The notes: a model not told the origin generated them from the sequence alone. Positions 8,968 through 18,428 are shown, counted from the first letter of the stretch. The stretch: DNA of 64,000 bases from Paracoccaceae bacterium (GCA_007692585.1 REBU01000036.1:1-64000), one strand, 5' to 3'. Made by a program: numbers and translations.

Positions 8968-10825
8968 GGATCACCTGCGCCAGGGCTTCTGAAATGCCGT
9001 CCACGGCTTGCAGATCCGCGAGTCCCGCCCGCGCGACGGCCTTGGCCGAGCCGAAATGCGCCAGAAGCGCGCGCTTGCGCCCCGGACCCACCCCCGGAAT
9101 ATCATCGAGCGGCGAGGCGCTGACCGCCTTCGCGCGTTTGGCGCGATGCGTGCCGATGGCGAATCTGTGCGCCTCGTCGCGCAGTCGCTGCACGAAATAA
9201 AGCACCGGGTCATTATGGCGCAGTGCGAAAGGGCGACTGCCGGGGCGGTAGAATTCTTCCTTGCCCGCGTCGCGGTCCACCCCCTTCGCGACCCCCACCA
9301 CCGGAATGTCATCAACCCCCAGATCGGCCATGATAGAGGCCACCGCGCTGATCTGCCCCGCGCCCCCATCGATCAGCAGAAGGTCGGGCCAGGTCTCGCC
9401 TTCGCGGTCGGGATCTTCCTTCAGCAGCCGCTCGAACCGGCGGCTCAGCACTTCTTTCATCATGCCGAAATCATCACCTGCCGTGATGCCATCGCCGCGG
9501 ATGTTGAACTTGCGATACTGGCTCTTGATGAAGCCGTCGCGCCCGGCCACGATCATCGCGCCGACCGCATCCGTGCCCTGAATATGGCTGTTGTCATAGA
9601 CCTCGATGCGTGCGGGCGGCGCGTCCAGGCCGAAGGCTTCGGCCAGCCCGTCCAGCATGCGGCCCTGCGCGGCAGTCGAGGCCAAGCGCATCGCCAGCGC
9701 TTCGCGGGCATTGCGCGCGGCATTTTCGACCAGCTCGGCTTTTTCGCCGCGTTGCGGCACCAGCAATTCCACGCGCCGCCCCGCCCGGTCGCTGAGCAGC
9801 TGCGCCATCAGGTCGGCATTCTCGATGTCATGCGAGATGATCACCTGACGCGGCGGTTCCTTGCTGTCGTAGAATTGCCCCAGAAACGCTTCGAGGATCT
9901 CTGGCTCTTCCGCCCCGGCCCCAGTTGCGGGGTAGAAATCGCGGTTGCCCCAACTCTGGCCGGCCCGGATGAAGAAGACCTGAACACAGGCCTGCCCCTT
10001 GTCGAGATGCAGCGCGATCACATCGGCTTCGGTGACCGTGCGTGGGTTGATCCCCTGGCTTTGCTGCACATGGGTCAATGCCCGGATACGGTCGCGCAGC
10101 GCGGCGGCGCGCTCGAATTCCATCGCTTCTGACGCTGTCTGCATCTCTTCGGCAAGTTGCGCCTGAATCTTGGTGCTTTTGCCCGACAGGAAGCGCTCGG
10201 CATCTGCGACCAGCCCGGCATACTCGTCTTCCGAGATATACCCCACACAGGGCGCGGAGCAGCGCTTGATCTGATAGAGCAGGCAAGGCCGTGTGCGCGC
10301 GTTGAACACTGAATCCGTGCAGTTGCGCAGCAAAAACACGCGCTGCAACTGGTTGAGCGTGCGGTTCACGGCGCCGGCGCTGGCAAAGGGGCCGAAATAC
10401 GCGCCCTTGACCGCGCGCCGCCCGCGATGCTTGCGCAGTTGCGGATAGGCGTGATCCTTGGGCAGCAGGATATAGGGAAAGCTCTTGTCGTCGCGCAGCA
10501 GCACATTGTAGCGCGGCTTGAGCTGCTTGATCAGGTTCTGCTCCAACAGCAGCGCTTCGGTTTCCGTGCGCGTGGTCAGGAACATCATCGACGCGGTTTC
10601 CGAGATCATCCGCGCGATCCGCCCGGAATGCCCCGAGGGGCGCGCATAATTCGACACGCGCGCGCGCAGATTGCGCGCCTTGCCAACATAAAGCACTTCG
10701 GATTTCTCGTTGAGCATCCGGTAGACGCCGGGCGAAGCATCAAGCCGTTTGAGGTAGTCGGCAATGCAGGCATGGCCGCGCAAATCCGAGCCGTCCGCGC
10801 CCTGTGATGTGATCTGATCGGTCAT
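8945..10825 (-). CDS. uvrC: Excinuclease ABC subunit C
   Basis: Nucleotide excision repair nuclease that makes the two incisions beside a lesion in the UvrB-DNA complex. The 626-residue protein has an N-terminal GIY-YIG nuclease domain (SPGVYRML...[14 protein letters not shown], about residues 32-58), a UVR motif near 210-245, the C-terminal RNase H-like domain ([27 protein letters not shown]) and a terminal HhH pair ([15 protein letters not shown]). Full length. It overlaps cobB at its 3' end. Its promoter must lie in the AT-rich gap upstream. Confidence 0.97.
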   Translation of the reverse strand: MTDQITSQGADGSDLRGHACIADYLKRLDASPGVYRMLNEKSEVLYVGKARNLRARVSNYARPSGHSGRIARMISETASMMFLTTRTETEALLLEQNLIKQLKPRYNVLLRDDKSFPYILLPKDHAYPQLRKHRGRRAVKGAYFGPFASAGAVNRTLNQLQRVFLLRNCTDSVFNARTRPCLLYQIKRCSAPCVGYISEDEYAGLVADAERFLSGKSTKIQAQLAEEMQTASEAMEFERAAALRDRIRALTHVQQSQGINPRTVTEADVIALHLDKGQACVQVFFIRAGQSWGNRDFYPATGAGAEEPEILEAFLGQFYDSKEPPRQVIISHDIENADLMAQLLSDRAGRRVELLVPQRGEKAELVENAARNAREALAMRLASTAAQGRMLDGLAEAFGLDAPPARIEVYDNSHIQGTDAVGAMIVAGRDGFIKSQYRKFNIRGDGITAGDDFGMMKEVLSRRFERLLKEDPDREGETWPDLLLIDGGAGQISAVASIMADLGVDDIPVVGVAKGVDRDAGKEEFYRPGSRPFALRHNDPVLYFVQRLRDEAHRFAIGTHRAKRAKAVSASPLDDIPGVGPGRKRALLAHFGSAKAVARAGLADLQAVDGISEALAQVIHDHLNVR

Positions 10826-11133
10826 GTGTCAAAGGCTGCCATGATTCTCCTCAGCACTGCACCGTTTTCCATCCCGCATCAACCTGAATCCTGTCCACCA
10901 AATCTGTGGATAACTCTGTGGACGAATTGTCGATCATGGCGATTTTCTTCGTAAAGATAGGTGGTTTCGTGAATTGCCTAAAAAATAGGCAAATTTATAA
11001 GGCCATGATTTTGTTGTAAAATAATTTTGCAATCCGCAAGCGACTGAAAGTTAAGACGTTTTGATCTCAACTCTGTGACAGATCTGTTAACAGTGCATAA
11101 CCTACAGCCCGCAAGCAGGAATCTCTCCCTGCG
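10826..11133. other. AT-rich intergenic region with DnaA box and dyads
   Basis: This 308-bp gap upstream of uvrC has no gene. It contains an exact DnaA-box sequence on the minus strand (TGTGGATAA, 10905-10913), a near copy TGTGGACGA at 10917-10925, a 7-bp stem TTGCCTA/TAGGCAA with an AAAAA loop (10974-10992), a CTGTTAACAG palindrome (11084-11093) and a diverged box AGTGCATAA (11092-11100). The stretch from about 10970 to 11060 is far richer in A and T than its surroundings. It may be just the uvrC promoter, or a DnaA-responsive or origin-like site. Confidence 0.5.
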
Positions 11134-11904
11134 CTAACCCGGATCAGTCGCGCCCCATCCCAGATGTTCGCCCCCGTCAATGCACAGAAGCTGGCCTGTG
11201 ACGGCCTGTGCATCGAGAAAATAGCCGAGTGCCGCTGTGATATCAGCCGGGTTGGCGCCGCGTTCGAGAATTGTGGCCTTGCGGCTGGCGAGGTAAACCT
11301 CCCGCGGCTGGTCGGCGGCCTGCAATGTCGGCCCGGGTCCGATTGCGTTCACGCGGATACGCGGGCCAAGCTCCTGCGCCGCCATCCGCGTGAAGGCCCA
11401 GAGCCCCATCTTGGCGATGGAATAGGTCATGTGCTGCGGGGTCAGGTTGCGCACTTTCTGATCGATCATGTTCACCACCAGCCCCTGCGCGACAGGCTCA
11501 CCGGCGGCATCAGGCAGGGGCGCGGGGCATTGCGCGGCAAAGCCCTGCGTCAGCACGAAGGGCGCGCGCAGGTTGGACATCATGTGGCGGTCCCAGCTCT
11601 CGCGGGTGGCCGTGGCGATGCTGTCTTCCTCAAAGATCGAGGCATTGTTGATCAGCACCTGCAGCGGCCCGCCAAGCCCCTCAGCCGCAGCGGGCACAAG
11701 CGGGGCGAGCGCATCCTCATCCAGCAGATCGGCGCGCAGACAGATCGCATGACGTCCCAGCGTCGTGATTTCCTGTGCCAACTCTTCCGCCGCGATTGCC
11801 GAGCTCTGGTAATGAATCGCCACGTCAAATCCGCGCTCGGCCAAAGCCAGCGCCATGGCGCGGCCCAGTCGTTTCGCGCCGCCGGTCACCAATGCCCGCG
11901 CCAT
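11134..11904 (-). CDS. Short-chain dehydrogenase/reductase, FolM/pteridine-reductase-like
   Basis: Classical SDR oxidoreductase, 256 residues, cytosolic. The nucleotide-binding start is VTGGAKRLGRAMA (the TGxxxxxG motif with Lys-Arg, favouring NADPH). NNAS is at about residue 87 and the catalytic YSIAK near 160, followed by NAIGPGPTL and the C-terminal IDGGEHLGW. The GGAKRLGRAM opening and overall size are like FolM/pteridine reductases, which reduce dihydromonapterin or dihydrofolate, but SDR substrates are hard to predict. It ends the minus-strand run of peptidase, small protein, antiporter and SDR, 3 bp after the antiporter stop. Confidence 0.83.
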   Translation of the reverse strand: MARALVTGGAKRLGRAMALALAERGFDVAIHYQSSAIAAEELAQEITTLGRHAICLRADLLDEDALAPLVPAAAEGLGGPLQVLINNASIFEEDSIATATRESWDRHMMSNLRAPFVLTQGFAAQCPAPLPDAAGEPVAQGLVVNMIDQKVRNLTPQHMTYSIAKMGLWAFTRMAAQELGPRIRVNAIGPGPTLQAADQPREVYLASRKATILERGANPADITAALGYFLDAQAVTGQLLCIDGGEHLGWGATDPG

Positions 11905-11907
11905 GTT

Positions 11908-12849
11908 TCAGCCTCCGTTTGCAAACAGAAGCCAGATGTAGACGGCATATCCCAAAAGCAAGGCCAGCCCCGTGATGCGACCGATTGCGCGGCCCGACCA
12001 GATGAAGGGCACGACGACCAGCGCTGCTGCCAACATCACCCACAGGTCCAGCCGCAGCATTTCTGCCGGGACCGTCATGGTGCCAAACAGCCCCGCAAGG
12101 CCGAGAATGAACAGCAGGTTGAAGATATTCGAGCCCAGGATATTGCCCAGCGCCACGCCGCCCTCGCGCCGGATCGCAGCCATCAGCGTCGTGGCAAGTT
12201 CGGGCAGCGAGGTGCCAATTGCGACGATGGTCAGGCCGATGACCAGATCCGACACGCCGAGGCTCTTGGCGATATCGACCGCTCCGGTGACCAGAAGATG
12301 CGCGCCAAGCGGTAACCCGGCCAGCCCCAGCGCCAGATAGAGCGTCAGCCGCCCCGCAGGCAGGGCCGGGTCCGCCCCTTCGAGATCTTCCGGCGTGACC
12401 CGGCCCTTGCGCGCCCGCAAGACGCTCTCGGCCATGAACAGCGCGAAAGCCAAGAGCAGGACCAATGCCTGCCATGTCCCGATCGCACCGGTCATGGCCA
12501 GCGCCGCGAACAGGGCCGTTGCGGCCAGCATGATCCACATGTCGCGCAGGCTCTCGCGCCCCATTGCCATCGGCGCGATCAGCGCGGGCAGGCCAATGAC
12601 CAGCAGGATGTTGGCGATATTCGAGCCTACGACATTGCCCAGCGCCAGCCCGCCCGCATCGCGCAGCACAGCCTGCACCGAAACCAGCAATTCCGGTGCC
12701 GACGTGCCGAAGGCAACCACCGTCATGCCCACCATCATCGCCGGGATGCCCAATCGCAGCGCCAGATTGACCGCGCCGCGCACCAGAAAATCGCCTGCCA
12801 CCAGAAGCATCACAAGCCCGCCCACCACAAGGGCCAGATCAATCAACAT
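11908..12849 (-). CDS. Calcium/sodium antiporter, CaCA superfamily (YrbG-like)
   Basis: Inner-membrane cation exchanger of 313 residues with about ten hydrophobic helices. The two inverted alpha repeats are clear: VVAFGTSAPELLVSVQA with GNVVGSNIANI in the first half, and IVAIGTSLPELATTLMA with GNILGSNIFNL in the second. The Glu of each SxPE motif is the ion ligand in this family. ATG at 12849. It lies 3 bp downstream of the small zinc-ribbon protein and 3 bp upstream of the SDR gene, so all are probably co-transcribed. Confidence 0.93.
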   Translation of the reverse strand: MLIDLALVVGGLVMLLVAGDFLVRGAVNLALRLGIPAMMVGMTVVAFGTSAPELLVSVQAVLRDAGGLALGNVVGSNIANILLVIGLPALIAPMAMGRESLRDMWIMLAATALFAALAMTGAIGTWQALVLLLAFALFMAESVLRARKGRVTPEDLEGADPALPAGRLTLYLALGLAGLPLGAHLLVTGAVDIAKSLGVSDLVIGLTIVAIGTSLPELATTLMAAIRREGGVALGNILGSNIFNLLFILGLAGLFGTMTVPAEMLRLDLWVMLAAALVVVPFIWSGRAIGRITGLALLLGYAVYIWLLFANGG

Positions 12850-12852
12850 GGG

Positions 12853-13044
12853 TTACCGGTCCTTGCAACGGCAGTCTTCACTGCCGATCAGAAACTTGCC
12901 ACAGCGCTTGCATTTGCGCGGACGTGGCAATTTTGTCTGCCGCAGCTTGTCAAGCGGGGTCTTGTGCCGCGGGTTGAACCACTTCTGCACGGCCCCCATG
13001 ATCACCATAAAGACCAGAAACGCAGCGACGATCTTGATGATCAT
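12853..13044 (-). CDS. Small membrane protein with C-terminal zinc-ribbon-like cysteines
   Basis: A 63-residue protein with one N-terminal membrane helix (residues 2-20, IIKIVAAFLVFMVIMGAVQ), a basic linker, and four cysteines (C45, C48, C58, C60) arranged CKRCG...CRC that could bind zinc. It sits 3 bp from both the upstream peptidase gene and the downstream antiporter gene, which argues that it is a real translated gene of the same operon. Function unknown. The short spacing CxC in the second knuckle is atypical of standard zinc ribbons. Confidence 0.75.
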   Translation of the reverse strand: MIIKIVAAFLVFMVIMGAVQKWFNPRHKTPLDKLRQTKLPRPRKCKRCGKFLIGSEDCRCKDR

Positions 13045-13047
13045 GGC

Positions 13048-13845
13048 TTAGATCCCGAAGCGGGCATAAAGGGTGCGATCCTCGGCCAGCGCCATGGCAT
13101 CTTCGATCATCAGCCGGCCAAACCGGCCCAGAAGCGGGCGGCGTGTCGCATATTGGCGAAGCCGCAATTTGTCGCCGAAGCGTTCTTTCAGAACGGGAAC
13201 CAGATGGCCTAAACCATCGACCAGGCCCAGCTCGACCGCTGTCGTCCCGACCCAGAAGGCCCCGGTGAACAGGCTGTCGTCTTCGGCCAGTTTCGCCTCG
13301 CGCCGCGACTTGACCTGCGCGATGAAATTCTGGTGGATCTGATCCTGCAGCGCGCGCAACCGGGCGACATCTTCGGGGTTTTCAGGGCGGAACGGATCGA
13401 GTTGGGATTTCGACTTGCCCGACGTGTAGACCCGCCGCTCGATCCCGTTGCGTGCCAGCAGTTCATGCAATCCGAAGCCTGCCGAGATCACGCCAATGGA
13501 GCCGACAATCGAATTGGCATCGACGAAGATTTCGTCGGCAGCCGTGGCCAGCCAGTATCCGCCCGAGGCCGCCACATCCTCGACAAAGCCCAGCACGGGC
13601 AGTTTCGTCTGATCCGCCAGCCGCCGGATGCGCGCGGCGATCAGGGCCGACTGCACTGGGCTGCCACCGGGCGAATTGATCACCAGCGCTACGGCCTTGG
13701 GCTTGCCGCGCTTGAACGCAGCCTCGATCACTGGGGCCAGTGCCGCGTCATTGAGGCGTGCCCCACCCCCGCCAGAGGCGATCACCCCTTGCAGGCGCAG
13801 GACAGAAACGGAGGGGTGGCGCGAGATAAACGGGATTTTCATCAT
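13048..13845 (-). CDS. S49 family serine peptidase (SppA/SohB-like)
   Basis: Membrane-associated or periplasm-facing signal-peptide-peptidase-like serine protease, about 265 residues, single-domain form. The nucleophile Ser is in DVAASGGYWLA and a candidate general-base Lys follows in SGKSKSQLDPF about 50 residues later. INSPGGSP near the start of the core is also typical. No clear N-terminal membrane anchor is visible. The start is uncertain: ATG at 13845, 13842 (MKIPFISRH) or 13857 are all possible, the last with an AGGGGGG stretch upstream; the open frame up to 13932 is Arg-rich and unlikely. First gene of the operon leading to the antiporter. Confidence 0.85.
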   Translation of the reverse strand: MMKIPFISRHPSVSVLRLQGVIASGGGGARLNDAALAPVIEAAFKRGKPKAVALVINSPGGSPVQSALIAARIRRLADQTKLPVLGFVEDVAASGGYWLATAADEIFVDANSIVGSIGVISAGFGLHELLARNGIERRVYTSGKSKSQLDPFRPENPEDVARLRALQDQIHQNFIAQVKSRREAKLAEDDSLFTGAFWVGTTAVELGLVDGLGHLVPVLKERFGDKLRLRQYATRRPLLGRFGRLMIEDAMALAEDRTLYARFGI

Positions 13846-13957
13846 GCGCTCGCACATAAGGCGCGTGCCCCCCCTCAGCAAGAGGGGCGCGGCGGTTTTG
13901 CGCGCTTGCCGTCGCCGCGCGATTGCGGTCAAATCAGCTCACTGCCCGGAGGCCCTG

Positions 13958-14854
13958 ATGCTCGACCGTCTTGAAATGTTCATAGCACTGGCCAATGCCC
14001 GCCATTTCGGCCGGGCTGCGGAAGCCTGTGGCGTCACGCAACCCTCGCTTTCTGCGGCGATCAAACAGCTGGAGGGGGAGCTCGGCGTGCAACTCGTCTG
14101 GCGTGGCGCGCGGTTTGAGGGGTTGACGCCAGAAGGCGCGCGCACGCTGGACTGGGCCACGCGCATTGTTGGTGATGCGCGCACCTTGCGCGAGGAAATG
14201 CGCGCCGCGCGCCATGGGCTGTCGGGCAATCTGCGTCTCGGGGTCGTGCCCACAGCGCTGCCGATGATTGCCGGGTTGACCGCGCCTTATCTGCGCCAGA
14301 ACCCGAATATCCATCTCGAAATCCTGTCGCGATCTTCAATCGAGATCCTGCAGCAGATCGACAATCTGCAGCTTGATGCCGGGATCAGCTATCTCGACAA
14401 TGAACCCCTGGGCCGCGTCGTGACCCTGCCGCTTTACGCCGAGCGGTATCTGTTGATCACCCGTCCCGACCATCCGCTGAGCCAGCGTGCAGGGCTCGAC
14501 TGGGCCGAGCTTGCCGAGCTGCCGCTCTGCCTGCTGACGCCTGACATGCAAAACCGCCGCATCATCACAGCCGAACTGACCCGCGCCGGGGTAGATGTGG
14601 TGCCGCAACTGGAATCGAACTCCACTCTGACGCTGATCGCGCATGTGCAGGCCGGGCCCTGGGTCAGTATCGTCAATGCGCATACGGCGGCGCTGTTTTC
14701 GGATACGCCAGGTCTGTGCGCTGTGCCGATCAAAGGCGGTGGCGATGCGAAAATGGTGGGTCTGATCGCACCATGGCGCGAGCCGCACACCCCGGTTCTG
14801 GCCGCCCTTTTGGCAGAGGCGCGGCGTTTTTCGCGCAGTGCCGTCGCGATCTGA
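13958..14854 (+). CDS. LysR family transcriptional regulator
   Basis: DNA-binding regulator of 298 residues. The winged helix-turn-helix is at residues 2-60 (MFIALANARHFGRAAEACG, VTQPSLSAAIKQLE) and a LysR substrate-binding domain follows (GNLRLGVVPTALPMIAGL...). ATG at 13958 follows CGGAGG at the proper distance; longer open frames are not needed. It is divergent from the S49 peptidase gene and 74 bp upstream of a metallo-hydrolase on the same strand. The N-terminus resembles LysR proteins I associate with formate dehydrogenase operons, but no such operon is in the window, so the target is unknown. Confidence 0.92.
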   Translation: MLDRLEMFIALANARHFGRAAEACGVTQPSLSAAIKQLEGELGVQLVWRGARFEGLTPEGARTLDWATRIVGDARTLREEMRAARHGLSGNLRLGVVPTALPMIAGLTAPYLRQNPNIHLEILSRSSIEILQQIDNLQLDAGISYLDNEPLGRVVTLPLYAERYLLITRPDHPLSQRAGLDWAELAELPLCLLTPDMQNRRIITAELTRAGVDVVPQLESNSTLTLIAHVQAGPWVSIVNAHTAALFSDTPGLCAVPIKGGGDAKMVGLIAPWREPHTPVLAALLAEARRFSRSAVAI

Positions 14855-14928
14855 TCAGAGCCGAGGGTTAAGATTGCCTCAGGCCATCGCGGGCGCTACC
14901 ATCTTCGAAAACAACCGGAGGGCATGCA

Positions 14929-15765
14929 ATGAACCGCACAGTGACACAGAAAATCGGCTCTGCAGAGGTCAGTATCATCACCGACGGCGTGCATTGCTTC
15001 ACGCCGGATCTCTTTTCCGAGACGCCCGAGGCGCATCTGAAAGCACTGCTCGACAGTCAGGGGGAAGGCGAGATCGAGACGAATTTCAACGCGGTCCTGA
15101 TCCGCGACGGGGGGCGGGTGATCCTGCTCGATGCCGGGCCGCGCGATCTCTTTGGGGCCGATTGCGGCTTCCTGCATGACGGGTTGGCCGAGATTGGCGT
15201 GACCCCGGATCAGGTCGATACGCTGGTCGCCACCCATCTGCATCCCGATCATGTGGCGGGTATGATCACGCCAGAGGGTGCAGCGGTCTTCGCCAATGCG
15301 ACCTTGCATGTGCCCGATATCGAACGCAGTTTCTGGTCTGATGATAGTAACTTTCAGGGCGCGCTCACGGGTATTTCCGGTTGGTCTGAACTCGCGCAGG
15401 CCGTGCTTGCTGCCTATGGCGACCGGCTTGAGAGCTTCAGCGACGGGGGCGAGGTCGCGCCCGGGGTGCGCGCTGTGGCGCTGCCGGGGCATACGCCCGG
15501 CCATATGGGCTGGCGGCTGGATCGTGATGGTGCAAGCCTGATCCATGTCGGCGATATCGTGCATGCGCCCGCGCTGCAGATCGCTGATCCTGAGGTGGCG
15601 ATCAGCTTCGATCTGGACATGGTGACGGCGCGAGAGACCCGCAAGCGTTTGCTCGACCAGTTGGCGAGCGACGGCACGCTGTTCACGGGCGGCCATTTCC
15701 TGCACCCCGCGTTCAACCGCGTGACGCGCAGGGGGCAGGGCTACGCGCTAGAGCCTGGGGCCTGA
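14929..15765 (+). CDS. MBL fold metallo-hydrolase
   Basis: Metallo-beta-lactamase-fold hydrolase, 278 residues, predicted cytosolic. The zinc motif THLHPDH (H103, H105, D107, H108) is intact and GHTPGHMGW and the late GGHF supply further ligands. The family includes quorum-lactone hydrolases, glyoxalases and alkylsulfatases; this protein's architecture (N-terminal sheet, DAGPRDLFG, long insertion before GHTPGH) is most like the AHL-lactonase-type branch, but the substrate is unknown. GGAGG precedes the ATG. Its end overlaps the end of a convergent LysR gene by 18 bp. Confidence 0.88.
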   Translation: MNRTVTQKIGSAEVSIITDGVHCFTPDLFSETPEAHLKALLDSQGEGEIETNFNAVLIRDGGRVILLDAGPRDLFGADCGFLHDGLAEIGVTPDQVDTLVATHLHPDHVAGMITPEGAAVFANATLHVPDIERSFWSDDSNFQGALTGISGWSELAQAVLAAYGDRLESFSDGGEVAPGVRAVALPGHTPGHMGWRLDRDGASLIHVGDIVHAPALQIADPEVAISFDLDMVTARETRKRLLDQLASDGTLFTGGHFLHPAFNRVTRRGQGYALEPGA

Positions 15766-16677
15766 CGCGTGCCACGCAGGGTGTTCGGCGCCCGCGCTGT
15801 CCACAAGCCAGTCATAGACCAATCGCGCGCGCCGTGAATGCGGCGCGTGCAGGGTGACGTGGAAATCCTCGCGCGGTGTGACCTGATCGGGCAGCAGCGG
15901 AACCAGTTGCCCGCTGTGCAGATAGGTCCGCGCCAGCCCGACCCAGCCCAGCACTGCGCCCATATCATCGCGCGCCGCCTGCAGCGCGATCAGGTAGTTG
16001 TTCACACGGTGGCTGTTGCGCAGTGGGCCCGTATGGCCGAGCGCCTGAAACCAGCCTTGCCAATCGGTCCAACCGGCGATCCGCGTCTCGAAATGGATCA
16101 GCGGCAGGGCGGCCAGATCCGCAAGGCTTGTGACCGGATGCGCCGCCGCGAAGCCCGGACTTGCAATCGCCATCAGCCGGTCGCGAAAAAGCACGGTGCA
16201 GCCGGTCCTGTCGCGTGGCAGGATGCTGTAGCGGATGCTCAGGTCGCATTGCGCAGGGGGCGTGTCCGTGTCGCTGACCATTTGCGCCACCGAAACATCG
16301 CCATGGGTTTTCCAGAATTGCGCGAGTTTCGGCGTCAGCCAGAGCGAACTGACCGCCGTGGTCACGCTGATCGTGACCGAGGCCTGCATCGCGCGTCTGC
16401 GCAACTGGTCCACAGCTTCGCCAATCCCTTCGAAACCGCGCTGCAGGGCGACGAGCAGGTAAGCGCCCGTTTCGGTCAGCGCAACGCCGCGGTGGTGACG
16501 CTCGAACAAGCTGCAGTTCAGCGCGCGCTCCAGCGCTTTGATCTGGTGGCTGACAGCGGCGGGGGTCACGTTCAACTCCTGTGCGGCGCGCACGAAACTG
16601 ACATGGCGCGCGGCGGCCTCAAACGCAACGAGCGCGCTCATCGGGGGCAGGTCATAGGGCGATTTGGGCAAGATCAC
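15748..16677 (-). CDS. LysR family regulator, GcvA-like
   Basis: LysR regulator of 309 residues with the GcvA-type N-terminus (LPPMSALVAFEAAARH, then VTPAAVSHQIKALE). The start is a GTG at 16677; the next ATG at 16641 would cut into the characteristic LPP-AL-AFEAAARH stretch. It is divergent from the MttB-family gene across a 151-bp gap that carries a long inverted repeat (16717-16756), so it probably controls the methyltransferase/flavoprotein operon. It is convergent with the MBL-fold gene, overlapping it by 18 bp. Confidence 0.9.
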   Translation of the reverse strand: MILPKSPYDLPPMSALVAFEAAARHVSFVRAAQELNVTPAAVSHQIKALERALNCSLFERHHRGVALTETGAYLLVALQRGFEGIGEAVDQLRRRAMQASVTISVTTAVSSLWLTPKLAQFWKTHGDVSVAQMVSDTDTPPAQCDLSIRYSILPRDRTGCTVLFRDRLMAIASPGFAAAHPVTSLADLAALPLIHFETRIAGWTDWQGWFQALGHTGPLRNSHRVNNYLIALQAARDDMGAVLGWVGLARTYLHSGQLVPLLPDQVTPREDFHVTLHAPHSRRARLVYDWLVDSAGAEHPAWHASGPRL

Positions 16678-16716
16678 CTCAGTTCAGAAAGGCATGTGTT
16701 GGTTCATTGCTTCAAC

Positions 16717-16756
16717 TTCATCGTGCATAGCATTATCTGAATTATGCCACGATGAA
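16717..16756. promoter_or_regulatory. Long inverted repeat between LysR and mttB-like genes
   Basis: Arms TTCATCGTGCATA (16717-16729) and TATGCCACGATGAA (16743-16756) pair along their whole length with a single unpaired base, around a 13-nt spacer. It lies in the centre of the divergent gap. A regulator-binding site for the adjacent LysR protein is the simplest reading; LysR sites commonly are interrupted dyads. Binding is not proven. Confidence 0.65.
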
Positions 16757-16828
16757 TTTTTGTGTTCTTGCCAGACCGTCCAGTGTGGCGCAGCATCACC
16801 CCGATCAGAACTGCCGGGAGATCATGAG

Positions 16829-18421
16829 ATGCTGCAAGATGCGCCGCAACCCGACACAGCGCCCCGCGACCCGGCCCCGCGCCGTGTCCGCAAAGGGCGT
16901 GGCCAGTCCACCCGCAGCGCGGAACCCGGCCAGAACCTGCATCTGCGCACCCCCTTCATAACCCGCCGTATTCCGACATATGATCTGCTCGGCGACGCTG
17001 CGCTGACGCGGATCGAAGCGACCGCAGACCGGATCCTGGCCGAAATCGGGATCGAGTTGCGCGACGACCCGGAAGCCGTGGCGCTCTTCCGTCAAGCGGG
17101 CGCGGAGGTGACGCATCAGGGCGGCGCAACCTGGCGCATCCGCTTCGCGCCCGGCATGCTGCGCGAAGTGTTGAAAACCGCGCCCGCGCGCTTTACTCAG
17201 CACGCCCGCAACCCCGCCAATACCGTCGAGATCGGCGGCGATGCGATGGTCTTCGCGCCGGCTTATGGCTCGCCTTTCGTCATGGATCTCGATCAGGGGA
17301 GGCGTTACGGGACGATTACGGATTTCGAAAACCTGATCAAACTCGCGCAATCCTCGCCCTGGCTGCACCATTCCGGCGGCACGATTTGCGAGCCGACCGA
17401 TGTGGCCGTCAACAAGCGCCATCTGGACATGGTCTATGCCCATATGCGCTATTCCGACCGCGCCTTTCTGGGCTCGATCACCGCCCCCGAACGCGCCGCC
17501 GACAGTATCGAAATGTGCCGCATCCTGTTCGGCGCGGAATTTGTCGAGAATAACTGCGTGATCATGGGCAATTTCAACACAACCTCGCCGCTGGTCTTCG
17601 ACGGGGTAACGACCGCTGGCATCCGCACCTATGCCGAGGCCGGGCAGGGCTCGATCCATCTGCCCTTCCTTTTGGGCGGCGCGGTCTCGCCGCTGACCAT
17701 GGCAGGGGCGGTGGCGCAATGTCTGGCCGAATCGATGGCCTCCTGCGCGCTCGCGCAGCTCGTGCGGCCCGGCGCGCCGGTGGTCTTCGCGGGCTTTCTG
17801 TCCTCGATGTCGCTGCGCTCCGGCTCGCCGACTTTCGGCACGCCAGAACCCGCGCTGGGCTCGCTGGTCATGGGGCAACTCGCGCGGCGGCTGAACCTGC
17901 CTTTGCGCTGTGCAGGCAATTTCTCCACTTCTAAAGCGCCGGACGGGCAGGCGATGCAGCAGGCCATGATGTCGATGATGTCGGCGGTGCAGGGCGGCGC
18001 GAATTATATCCTTCACGCGGCAGGGTTCGTCGACGGGCTGTTGTCGATGTCCTACGAGAAGATGGTCATGGACATGGATATGTGCGGCGCGCTGCATGCC
18101 TATCTTGCGGGGCTGGAGGTCAATGAGGACACGCTGGCTTTCGAGGCGCTGGCGCAATTCGGCCCCGGTGCGCATCTCTTTGGCACCGACCACACGCTCC
18201 GCCATTATGAGACCGCCTATTGGGACAGCGGCTTCAACGATGACCGCACCTATGAGACATGGTCGGAGACCGGCAGCATTGACGCCGCCGCGCGTGCCAA
18301 CCAGCGCTGGAAGGACGTGCTTGCGCGCTACACAGCGCCGCCCATTGACCCCGGCACGGATGAGGCGTTGAAAGACTTCATCGCGCAAAAGAAAGCCGCG
18401 ATGCCGGATGCGTGGTATTGA
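16829..18421 (+). CDS. Trimethylamine methyltransferase (MttB) family protein, non-pyrrolysine
   Basis: MttB superfamily protein of 530 residues. In known members these enzymes move a methyl group from a quaternary or tertiary amine (trimethylamine, glycine betaine, proline betaine, carnitine) to a corrinoid protein. The N-terminal 40 residues are an Arg/Pro-rich extension, then the family core starts (RRIPTYDLLGD...ILAEIGIELRDDPEAV). The frame is open with no internal TAG, so it carries no pyrrolysine. ATG at 16829 follows CGGGAG. It is directly followed by a TMADH-like flavoprotein (8-bp gap), suggesting sequential demethylation. No corrinoid protein gene is adjacent. Substrate unknown. Confidence 0.85.
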   Translation: MLQDAPQPDTAPRDPAPRRVRKGRGQSTRSAEPGQNLHLRTPFITRRIPTYDLLGDAALTRIEATADRILAEIGIELRDDPEAVALFRQAGAEVTHQGGATWRIRFAPGMLREVLKTAPARFTQHARNPANTVEIGGDAMVFAPAYGSPFVMDLDQGRRYGTITDFENLIKLAQSSPWLHHSGGTICEPTDVAVNKRHLDMVYAHMRYSDRAFLGSITAPERAADSIEMCRILFGAEFVENNCVIMGNFNTTSPLVFDGVTTAGIRTYAEAGQGSIHLPFLLGGAVSPLTMAGAVAQCLAESMASCALAQLVRPGAPVVFAGFLSSMSLRSGSPTFGTPEPALGSLVMGQLARRLNLPLRCAGNFSTSKAPDGQAMQQAMMSMMSAVQGGANYILHAAGFVDGLLSMSYEKMVMDMDMCGALHAYLAGLEVNEDTLAFEALAQFGPGAHLFGTDHTLRHYETAYWDSGFNDDRTYETWSETGSIDAAARANQRWKDVLARYTAPPIDPGTDEALKDFIAQKKAAMPDAWY

Positions 18422-18428
18422 GGGCCCC

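Noticed and set aside
10826-11133. Calling this gap the chromosomal origin oriC
   Set aside because: A DnaA box and AT-richness alone are insufficient; no dnaA, parAB or hemE-type origin neighbours are present.
16829-18421. Pyrrolysine-containing MttB
   Set aside because: The reading frame has no in-frame TAG, so it belongs to the non-pyrrolysine branch.
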